Assembly: GCA_034401135.1 (NCBI GenBank)
Contig: JAWZSP010000001.1
Coordinates: forward strand, 5,022,001-5,086,000
From: Volutella citrinella
Lineage: Eukaryota; Ascomycota; Sordariomycetes; Hypocreales; Nectriaceae
Reading direction: 5' to 3'
DNA: 64,000 nt
The notes under the pieces were generated by a model. It had not been told where the DNA came from, searched no databases, and was given only the letters and a program-made list of their open reading frames with translations. The stretch's first letter is position 1, and each line of letters starts with the position of its first letter. A program made the translations under genes and the position numbers. Below are positions 55,969 through 64,000 of the stretch, piece after piece.

Positions 55969-56687
55969 TCACAGTGTCTGCCAGAAATAGTTTGCGTAAA
56001 AGTATCGCGAAAACTTCTTGTCCATGTTGACGACGTGCACATCGCCCTTGCGGTCGTTGCGCACGACAGCCTTGTTCCACTCGCCGTCGCGGTCGTCGCG
56101 CTCAATATCGATACCAAGACTGCGGTAGACCTTGAGACGCAGCAGCACCTCGTCGTCGACGGGGTCCCTCCGGCGGCGCTTCTCTGCGGCGTCGCCCTCG
56201 ACGCCCTGCAGCTCGAGCTCGTGCAGACGAGCCTGCAGGTCTGCAACCGTGAGGGCGAGGCGCTCCGACTCGGCCTCTGCGTCGGAGGCGGCCTTTGCGG
56301 TGCGGAACTTGAGGGTGTCGAGGCGGGCGATGTTGGAGGCGTGGTCGGCGGACGCGTGCGAGGCGACGAGGTCGTCGAGGCGAGAGGCCTGCGTGGCGTG
56401 CGCGCGGGCCAGCTTCTTGAGCTTCGTCGAGGCGTCGCGCACGCGCAGGTCGCGAGCTTGCTGGAGCGTGGAGAGGGACTCGGTGACGCGCGCGACGGCG
56501 AGCTTGTCGGGAGCGATGTTGAAGTTGTTGATAGTATGGTGGATGAGCTGCGGAGGGGTTGCTCAGTCAGTAAGGGTTGTCATCATTGATGCTGCTTCAC
56601 CATCATCAAAGAGAAGGCGAAGCGAGGGGCAGCTCGCTCCATCATCAACACCACACGTACCGTGGCGGGTTCTTCGGCGAGCAACAT
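55969..56687 (-). CDS. SPC24: kinetochore protein Spc24
   Basis: Two exons on the minus strand, 56687-56661 (27 nt, MLLAEEPAT) and 56547-55969, encode 201 aa. Intron 56660-56548 is GTACGT...CGCAG. Spc24 pairs with Spc25 in the Ndc80 complex that joins the inner kinetochore to microtubules. The sequence is a long coiled coil ([40 protein letters not shown]... to [17 protein letters not shown]). It ends in the small globular RWD-like head ([62 protein letters not shown]). The start [18 protein letters not shown] is characteristic of filamentous-fungal Spc24. It diverges from FIS1 across 595 bp. Confidence 0.94.
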
Positions 56688-57282
56688 GATGGCGGTGTGC
56701 GTGCGAGAGTCGGGGCGATTCTCTCAGAGCTGTTCTCCTCTAGCGAGCCTGTATCTGGTATCGGAGTATCGACGAGTTTCTTGGTTGCGATGTGGCAGTG
56801 GTGCGCGCAGCAATGAACAAATCTGATTTAATTCGCTTCTTGGTTCTGGTGATGCTGCAGTGACACTCAAGTGCTAGAGTCCTCCCCCCCAAAAAAACAC
56901 CGTCGGCGGGACGACTATCTCTTATCAGCTCCATCGGGACCCGCCCAACCGAGCTTCTGCCGGCGCGGCTCATCGTCATCGGGCCGCCACCCCTGCAGGC
57001 AGCACCACTGCCTGCATCAGGCCAAGAGCCGCCAAACCACGGCCCAGCACGGAAGCTCACCCATCTCTGCCTGCCAACCAAAATACGTCCCGCTTCGACA
57101 CCGTCATCTCCCCACCACCACCACCACCACCACCACTCAAGCAACCCTCGCTCAGCTTGCATCGCCAAATTCCTCTGCCGCATCGTCCCCTCCGCGCCCA
57201 AACCTCCTGCTCTCAACCCCCCAGCTCCCGCTGCCCTACCGCCAACTGCCGCGCCAGCCTTTCCGGGTTCTGCCGTCAAAAG
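56688..57282. promoter_or_regulatory. divergent promoter region SPC24 / FIS1
   Basis: This 595-bp spacer lies between two starts. It contains an eight-unit CCA microsatellite at 57112-57136 near the FIS1 side and a poly-A/poly-C stretch near 56885. Chance frames only. Confidence 0.55.
57112..57136. repeat. CCA microsatellite (8 units)
   Basis: Eight uninterrupted CCA units lie about 150 bp upstream of the FIS1 start, in the presumed leader. Confidence 0.85.
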
Positions 57283-58050
57283 ATGGTTACCGAACTACCA
57301 TGTGAGAGCCCAGTCCACCGCCGCCCACCCACCGAGGCACCATTCACCTAGCTGCTCTCACGACACCCGACGCTGACAATTCTTTTTGCTGCAGATGCCC
57401 TCGATGCCGAGACGTTCGTTTTCCTTTCTCCTCATCCCCCGCCTCCCCAGCATCCAGCTCTCAGTCCCTAACCTGCTCCCCACGTTCCAGGCCGCTGAAC
57501 GCCTCCGAGCTCAATGTCCTCCGCGCCCAGTTCGAGCGCGAGGGCGAGATGGTCGGCATCCAGACCAAGTTCAACTACGCTTGGGTATGATTGACCCTCC
57601 TTCCGTCTCTCCCTACCCATCCGTAGACCGGCCTGCTTCCAGCATCCTGCACACCGCCGCCCAGGTGCTCAGACTCCTTTGAGAGGCACAATACTGACCA
57701 CTTCTTCTCTTTCCTTACAGGGTCTCGTCAAGTCCAGCCAGCGCAACGATCAGCAGCTAGGCGTCCGTCTCCTGTCTGAGATCTTCCGCATCTCCCCCGA
57801 ACGCCGGCGCGAATGCCTCTACTACCTCGCCCTGGGCAACTACAAGCTCGGCAACTACGGCGAGGCCCGCCGCTACAACGACCTCCTGCTCGACAAGGAG
57901 CCCGCCAACTTGCAAGCCTCCAACCTGCGCCAGCTGATCGACGACAAGGTCGCCAAGGAGGGCCTCATGGGTGTCGCCATTCTCAGTGGTGTTGGTATTG
58001 CCGCCGGTGTCGTTGGTGCCTTTATTCTCCGAAACGCCCGGAGGAGATAG
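57283..58050 (+). CDS. FIS1: mitochondrial fission 1 protein
   Basis: Four exons, 57283-57301, 57395-57413, 57491-57584 and 57721-58050, encode 153 aa (yeast 155). The first two exons are only 19 nt each. They give [62 protein letters not shown], the family N-terminus. Intron 2 uses the uncommon donor GTTCGT. Fis1 is a tail-anchored outer-membrane adaptor of mitochondria and peroxisomes that recruits the fission machinery (Mdv1/Dnm1 in yeast). It has a two-TPR helical bundle ([40 protein letters not shown]), a C-terminal membrane helix ([20 protein letters not shown]) and a basic NARRR end that targets mitochondria. Confidence 0.95.
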
Positions 58051-59252
58051 GGAGAGAGCCTCTCCCCCTTTGGAGCCAAGGAACTGTGTTTGAAGAGTAA
58101 TTTGTGAAGGATATAAGACTACCCACTCACCTCCGTAAGCCGGAATGGAACAGAAACATGGGCATGGGTTGGAATTCGTCGGAGCGAGTATATTTGCCGC
58201 TGGAGCCTGCAAGAAAATGCTTGTATTATACGAACAGACGTCGTGCTTGCTGTAATGAATGCACATAACAGACATTATGATATCGACCATCTTTTGAAGC
58301 ACCCAGTTGCGACTGTCGGCCATTGGCTTCCGCGTACTGCCCGCTGTGCTGGGCATAATGGCCTATAAGACAACTCCAGACGTGACGCAGCTGGGACAAG
58401 TTGCCAGCTGAGCCAAATCACATGTCAATTAAGAATGAGTACACGACATCACAAGAGGTAACAGGCGCTGGATCCGATATAGAGAAAAAATTCATCCCTC
58501 AAACTTAGAAAGACTAAACTAACAGAAACAGTGTTTAAAGACCAAGATCAAGTCAGCAAAGGAAAAACGACCCACGACCTGAGGGGGCTGTCGCGTCCCG
58601 AGACATCAAATAAGCCCGTCTCAACAAACACGGCTAAAATACAACAGTTTGCTGCTCGACTTCCCCCCGCGAACCATCCATCTGCTCCTGTATCTAGTAC
58701 AAACCGGGGCCGGTGCTCCCTAAGATGCAAAGGGGGAAAGGGAGGGGGGGGTATCCGAGGGCATGTCAGGAGCAGTAGACAAATGGAAACACATTTCGTC
58801 TGCGGCATCGTCCGCGTTGAGCGTTGCCAACCCATTGAGCGACCCGCCGCAGAAGGATTTATTCGCCTTCCACTCCAAGCCTCCCTTTGAATGGAGGGGG
58901 CGCGAGAGTGCGAGGCCTTCTAGAACTCCCGGCAATCTCAACTCCAACCCGGCTGGACACCTGAATTGAGTCCATTAGTCTGCTCCTCCCCGCCTTGCAT
59001 GACTATTCTTCGTAATGACTTTTTGCTTGTCCGTCTCCGTACGGCAATCAGTTTTGGTGTTTGACGTGTGCGATTAGGTGACGAGGATTTTGATTGGATT
59101 AAAAAAGGGTGAGAGAGAAAAAAGGCGACAAAGAAGAATCGAATGGAAACGAGGGCGTCGAGCTGGTATTGTATGGGCATCATGGGTACTCAGACATGGA
59201 TAATAGAGAAAGGGGGCAAGTGAAGTCGGCAAGTCGTCAGGGCGTAGGCGAT
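58051..59252. other. convergent 3' region FIS1 / septin
   Basis: These 1.2 kb lie between facing stops. No gene was found. Frames of 95-119 codons around 58.5-58.9 kb on both strands overlap and have no motif. The length suggests a long septin 3' UTR. Confidence 0.5.
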
Positions 59253-60738
59253 TTAGCGCAGAGAGAAGCCCTTTCGCTTGCCCTCCTTCTCCAGTGGTCG
59301 GCCGCTCTCGATCCTTTGCTTCTTGTCCTCGAGCTCCATTCGTTGGCGGTCGAGCTGGTCCTTCATCTCCTTGTGTCGGGCGTAGAGCTCCTCCTCCGAC
59401 TGCTTGAGCTTGCTCTCCTTCTCCGCCACCTTCTGCTGGAAGACCATCTTCATTTCGGCCTCCATCTTGGCGAGCTTCTGCTCGTGCAGAGCGCGCTCCT
59501 CCTCCTGCTTGACGGCAGGGTTGACCTCCTTGAAGACACTGGGGTCCTGAGACACACCCATAGCAAGAAGCTTGTCCGTTCGGTAGTTCTCGTAGAGGAT
59601 GTTGTTGGTGTGCTCCTTGAGCTCCTCCATGTGGGTTCGGATGAGCATCTGGCGGAGCTTGACGAAATCGCAGTGCTCCTCGTTGTCCACCTCGATGATG
59701 CCCCAGGGGTAAGCACGGCCTCGCACCTTACGGCCATCGGCGCTGGTAATCTCGTTGGTGGCACCAACAACAGCGAAGGGGACCTTGGACATGATCTCGT
59801 TGTTCTCGGCAATGGTCTCCTCGTCATCGAGCTCGTATCGGGGTCCCTCGAAGATCTGGATGCCGTGGTACTTGATGTCGGCGAGAATCTAGAGAATGGG
59901 GGATTAGCTCTTATCTCGACAGCGTGCAGAAACTGGGCAAACTTACTCGGGCCTTGAAGTTGGCAATCTCCTCATCGGTGAGGGTATCAGACTTGGCAAT
60001 GACCGGGATCAGGTTGACCTTGGTGTGAAGGCGGCGCATGACCTCGATATCCAGGGGCTTCAGAGAGTGGCCAGTGGGCTGGATGAAGAAGACACAGGCA
60101 TGAATGCGGTTGTCGACAATGTTCATGCGGTTGACCTTGTTCTCGGCATCAAGGTAAGCATCAAATCGCTGCTCAATGTTGTCGACAATGGGGCGCCAGG
60201 ACTCGTCGTTGTTGACGAAGTCACCGAATCCGGGGGTATCCACAACGGTCAGGCGAAGACGGACACCAGCCTCCTCAATGTCGGCGCTGATGGACTGGAT
60301 GGTCACAGTCTTGGGGATGATGTCGAGGCTGGGGCCCTTGCGCTCGCGGGGGGGGTAAAGGGAGGTGTTGAAAAGGGTGTTGACGAGCGTCGACTTGCCA
60401 AGACCAGATTCGCCTGAAGAATTCAACGTCAGATATGAAGGGACACAGTTCAATCGCGAGTCAACGTACCAACGACCATCACATTGAAGTTGAAGCCCTT
60501 GCGCACACTCTTGCGGTGCCACTGGTTGGGAAGGTTGGCGAAACCGACGTAGCCGGTCAGCTTTCGGCGGACAATGTTGCGGCTGTCAACGGCAGAGGCC
60601 TGAGAGGGGACTGGAGGGTGTCAGCATTTACATTTTCAATGCGAGTCTGGGTTGAAGCATACCAGCCGGGGGAGAGGCGGAGGGCGCCAACTCAGGCGAC
60701 TCGGGTTCCATGGAGGCTGCCACAGATTTGTCAGTCAT
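59253..60738 (-). CDS. aspB: septin, Cdc3/AspB class
   Basis: Four exons on the minus strand, 60738-60663, 60610-60470, 60413-59947 and 59888-59253, encode 439 aa. Introns are 52-58 nt, GT-AG. After a short disordered N-terminus comes [43 protein letters not shown]. This has the basic membrane-binding segment and P-loop (Lys79, Ser80) and resembles yeast Cdc3. G3 is DTPGFG and G4 is AKSD. The septin-unique element follows ([10 protein letters not shown]...[26 protein letters not shown]), and the C-terminus is a long coiled coil ([68 protein letters not shown]). Septins polymerise into filaments at septa, hyphal tips and branch points. An upstream ORF (60781-61176) may be an alternative first exon extending the N-terminus by 128 residues. 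Confidence 0.94.
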
Positions 60739-60780
60739 TTTTCCTCACAGGTCTGTGTAAAAACATCGTGTCTGGGTAGG

Positions 60781-61176
60781 TCAAGATGGCTCCTGACCCA
60801 AGCTATCCGGCGTCTCGCGCAGGCTATTGCTTGCCCCGTTGGATTCGGGAGGAGTCGCTGAATTCGCCTCGTCCTCACTTTGGCACTGTGTTGTGGGGTA
60901 AAGCTCGTCGAACGACATTTGTTTCAAAGGAGCCAGTGTGGGCGGTTCATCAACGTTCAGCATACTCCGGTAATGGCGAACTGTCGCTGCGGATGGCGGT
61001 GGGAGTGGGCTGATGTTCTCCTGTCCTGGAGGCAAACTGGCAGTCCTCCTTGAGTTCCGATGTCCGTGGGTTGGGTGGTCTGTTGTGGTACTATTCGCGG
61101 CAGCAGCAGGTGCCGGGGGCTCGAATTGAACGCTGCGTGTACGGGCCTTCACATGGTTTACCAAGTCAAAGGCCAT
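60781..61176 (-). CDS. 131-codon ORF upstream of the septin: separate small protein, uORF or alternative first exon
   Basis: The frame begins MAFDLVNHVKARTRSVQFEP and is Pro/Ser/Ala-rich with a possible conserved patch (SMLNVDEPPTLAPLKQMSFDELYP). It stops 42 bp before the septin start, on the same strand. A potential intron 60797-60744 (GTCAGG...GTGAG, 54 nt) would join residue 126 of this ORF in frame to the septin start. That would yield a 567-aa septin with a Cdc3-like long N-terminal extension. The acceptor GAG is weak, and no clear branch site is present. If not spliced it is a small hypothetical or an upstream ORF in the septin leader. Confidence 0.4.
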   Translation of the reverse strand: MAFDLVNHVKARTRSVQFEPPAPAAAANSTTTDHPTHGHRNSRRTASLPPGQENISPLPPPSAATVRHYRSMLNVDEPPTLAPLKQMSFDELYPTTQCQSEDEANSATPPESNGASNSLRETPDSLGQEPS

Positions 61177-64000
61177 CCTCGACTCAGGGGGCTTGCAGGG
61201 TGAAGTAGCTCAACAGGCAGAGTGGCTCGGCGAGATTGACCAAAAGAGAGACCCAAGAAAGTGAAGATGCCAATGAAACGGATGTCGTCGTGCTACCGGG
61301 CTGCGCGATGTTGTTTTTGTGTTGGTGCAAGGCGATTGCTGTTTGCTCCGGGGAGAGCTGGCTCCCTGCATGAGGGGGCCATCGTGTCCTCGTGGTCCTG
61401 GCGGCAACTCCTTCCTCTCTCCGCGATCCATGTGGCAGGGCGCACGCGAGACGAAATAATCAAGAAAAGCTTACCCATATTGATGAAGGAGCGGTCGGTC
61501 GGTATTATGCAGAGGGAAGGTATGGGATCTGGGTGGGAGCTCGACGTTAGCTAGCTGCGTCAGGGGTATGGGCGACCGCAACTGTGGAAGTGACGAGCCC
61601 AAGCTTGAGCGACAGGAAGGGTCTTGGCCGGACGTCGACAGCTTCGAATGCGTCCTTCCGCCGGCAGTGTTTGTGGGGATGGAGGAAGCGCCGTCGGACT
61701 GCGGAAGCGTGGAGCGGGCTCTCAGGCTGAGGGGCGTCTTCGGCTTGGGCTTGGGCTTGGGCTTGGGGAAGTCGAGGTGGAACGAGGGCCAGCAACTTAC
61801 CCGAACAAGACGCGTGTCAATGGCGTCGCGAGAAGGGCTGGCAAGTTGCAGAAAAGAGCGGCGGATTGACGGCGCTATACCTGCTCTCGAGCGCGGTGAG
61901 ATGCGACGGAGAGAAGTAGCAATGATGGCAGAGAGGGAAACACTCTGTAGAAGACGACAAGGTCGAGGAGAAGGGAAATTTTGGGTGCGACGGGCAGACA
62001 GGAGAGGAAATTCTGATGTGCTGTCTCTCTGGCCGAGCGAGGGTACTGGGCGGGTGTGCTCTGGTCCTGCAACAAAAGGGGTTTGCGTGGACTATTCCTG
62101 AAACAGACTAGCGTCCAGGGGCGGGCTCCAGGGGTTGACCGGTGCCTCTGGAGAATTAGCGGCAGGGCTGCTCGAGCACCCACTGGAGCTCCAGTGGACG
62201 GACAGTACTATAGGCCGCCCGCCCAGGCAGTTGGGGGACCCGGCCCCAGGGGTACCTTAGCTCGCGAGAGGCGCCTGGGGGGAATGAACCCAGGCGGCCT
62301 GAGGTGCAAGACGGGCGCCGGGCAGCTTGCCAGACACTCGGCTGCCAGGAGCATCTGCTGATTGGCCGTGGGGCCCTTGGAGGCCAATCAGTGCTCGGAA
62401 CAGGGGCACAGCGGGTGCACTGGAGGCTGGGAGATGAGGGAGGAAGCTCCTGAAGGCTCGCAATGGTTGATCTCCCGGCCCTGCAGTGGCATGGATGGCT
62501 CACAATGCCGGCATGTTATTAGTTTTCTGCTGTAGGTCGTCGTGATTGTGGCATCCTATGCCCCTTGGTTGGCGTCCCGAACCACTCCTTGATCACTCCA
62601 AGAGGGACTTCGCAATAGCATCCAATCCAGAACTGACAAAGCCAGCTGGCTGTCCGTGGAACTGCTCCGTACCGACGCGCAGCTGATGCCAACGCCCACA
62701 GCACTTTGGCAGCGGGTGTAATTGTGGCTGAAAGTGCCAGGTGTTGCCTTGACCTGGGCGGCCCAACTGGCATGTATCATCCTGGCATCGGGTAGTCCGC
62801 CCATCGTCCAATGCCAAAGACATGAGCTCCTGCACTGAAACAGCGCCATCTCCGCGTTTCCATTTCTTCGTTTCCCACCGGCACGCGATGAAATACTCTG
62901 CGCTTCACGTCAGACAGAGCAGATGCTTACGGCCCTGTACTCCGTAGTCCCGCGATCTTGTTTGTCCATGGCCACGAAACACGCCAGTCTCTCCAAGGAC
63001 AAGAAGGGTTGAGCACACGAAAGATGTGTGCATCGGCAGTATGCGGCGGCGACATGTCATGGCATAACAACGAGAAACACGACGGGTCGGGCAAACTTCC
63101 CAGAAACAACACATGCACATTATACACAAGAGGCCGTGCAAGACACTCTGGTCACGGCAGGTGGTGCGCCTGCATCGCGCAAGATTCCATCTCATCAGCC
63201 TCCTAATTGCAGTGGCACGTCTTAATTACTGCGTTCCGTCCCTGTCTCCAGTCAAGGCCGCCAAGTGGCACGCACGCACCGGCCACAAGCCTGCCCATCA
63301 AGCCCGTGCAGCCGCGCTTGCTCATCCGTCCCGCGACGCCGCCCCAAATCCAGCGCAAAGGCCATCTATCTGCCCGTTTCCAGTGGAGCCGGCACCCGTT
63401 ATACGGCGCCAGGGGTGGTGGCCGGGTTGTCACTGAGGTGGCCATGGTCACGACGACAGGTGCCACTCCTCGGCCGTGACTCGATGGCATCGATCCACGT
63501 CACTTGGAAAACGCCATCCCATCCACGTCTCACTCAGTCGTAGTGACATCAGCGTTTTGTACACTTTCCGATCGCTCCACGCATGAACGGCATACAGCAC
63601 CATGCAGCGGCTGCTACTTTCTCACTGACGCTAGGCCGTGGTTTATCCCAGCAGGACGATCAAGGTGCTTTGCCCTGCCCACAGCTCTCCACCGCTTGCC
63701 ATTGATCACCACTTGGAGTTCTGGGAGCACGGAGCTGTGGCTAGAACATAGGATCCTGCTGATACTCTCGCTATGTCCGTCCTCTCGCTACCAACACACA
63801 AAAACATCGTATTGCGTACCGGTATCCCACTGGCCTGGTTTTCCACTTCGTATGCAGACCCGCCACTTGGCTTCTGCAGTGCAACCGCGGCCCCAGCAGG
63901 ATGCTGACCCCCATCTTTTGGCTTGAGTAGGACTCAGTCCAGCCACGACACCATCCAGTAATGGAAGAAGTGGGTGTGGTAGTGCTCGTATGCGAGCAAG
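61177..64000. other. septin upstream region to end of window
   Basis: These 2.8 kb contain no supportable gene. Frames up to 177 codons (61568-62101 on plus) and 140 codons (63504-63926 on plus) have no motif. A four-unit CTTGGG repeat lies at 61744-61767. The region probably carries the septin promoter and leader (61.2-62 kb), and further intergenic DNA beyond. Confidence 0.5.
61744..61767. repeat. CTTGGG hexanucleotide repeat (4 units)
   Basis: There are four perfect CTTGGG units. It is not the telomeric TTAGGG unit. It lies in the septin upstream region. Confidence 0.85.

Noticed and set aside
61744..61767. CTTGGG repeat as an interstitial telomere
   Set aside because: The unit differs from the fungal telomere repeat TTAGGG, there are only four copies, and the surroundings are not subtelomeric in character.
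1..64000. tRNA, rRNA genes or CRISPR arrays
   Set aside because: No A-box/B-box pair with a cloverleaf, no 5S-like sequence and no regularly spaced direct repeats were found by reading. The genome is eukaryotic, so CRISPR is not expected.

Overview
This window is a eukaryotic nuclear segment from a filamentous ascomycete (Pezizomycotina; most likely a Sordariomycete, possibly Hypocreales). The genes carry short introns, mostly 50-130 nt with a few of about 200 nt, with GTAAGT-type donors, CTAAC/CTGAC-like branch sites and YAG acceptors. Coding third positions are GC-rich. The gene set (Nte1, the Cdc3/AspB-class septin, CnxE, Gef1-type CLC, Lea1, Toa2, a Zn2Cys6 regulator) is typical of such fungi. 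I saw no operons, rRNA, tRNA, CRISPR array or intact transposon. Exon boundaries were derived by hand from the sequence, by requiring canonical GT-AG introns, frame continuity and agreement with remembered family motifs. The species cannot be fixed from the sequence.

Layout. 0.9-2.5 kb: an aromatic amino acid decarboxylase with a small tandem repeat upstream. 2.8-3.2 kb: a small Ser/Arg-rich orphan. 4.0-28.1 kb: a dense housekeeping block. In order it holds lysophospholipase NTE1 (-), GPN-loop GTPase GPN2 (+), RNase P/MRP subunit POP5 (-), molybdenum cofactor enzyme CnxE (+), V-ATPase subunit c'' (-), TFIIA gamma TOA2 (+), a TMEM42/EamA-like membrane protein (+), a CLC chloride/proton transporter (-), a histone-fold POLE4/Dpb3-like protein (+), U2 snRNP A' LEA1 (-) and the VPS15 kinase (-).

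28.1-38.4 kb is a 10.3-kb stretch in which I find no convincing gene. It separates VPS15 from a conserved-looking 412-residue orphan (38.4-39.6 kb). Next come an FMN-binding PNPOx-like protein (-, 40.6-41.3 kb), a 3.8-kb leader/promoter region full of microsatellites, and a Zn2Cys6 transcription factor (45.1-47.6 kb). A secretory proline/histidine-rich single-pass membrane protein (48.8-51.2 kb) follows, then a TatD/Scn1-like metal-dependent hydrolase (-), a small fungal membrane orphan (54.5-55.4 kb), kinetochore SPC24 (-), mitochondrial fission FIS1 (+) and a Cdc3/AspB-class septin (-). The last 3 kb appear non-coding apart from an ORF that may be an alternative N-terminal exon of the septin.

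The genes do not form a pathway or an obvious biosynthetic cluster. The recurring pattern is divergent pairs sharing 0.35-0.8 kb promoters and tightly packed convergent pairs (GPN2/POP5 stop codons are 17 bp apart). Several products act on endomembranes (NTE1 at the ER, VPS15 on endosomes, V-ATPase and CLC in vacuolar/Golgi acidification), but this may be coincidence. I did not find a clear new multi-gene system. The items most worth following are the proline/histidine-rich membrane protein, the gene-poor 10-kb region with the orphan next to it, the possible septin N-terminal extension, the 16-nt microexon in the CLC gene and the His-Gly linker in CnxE.
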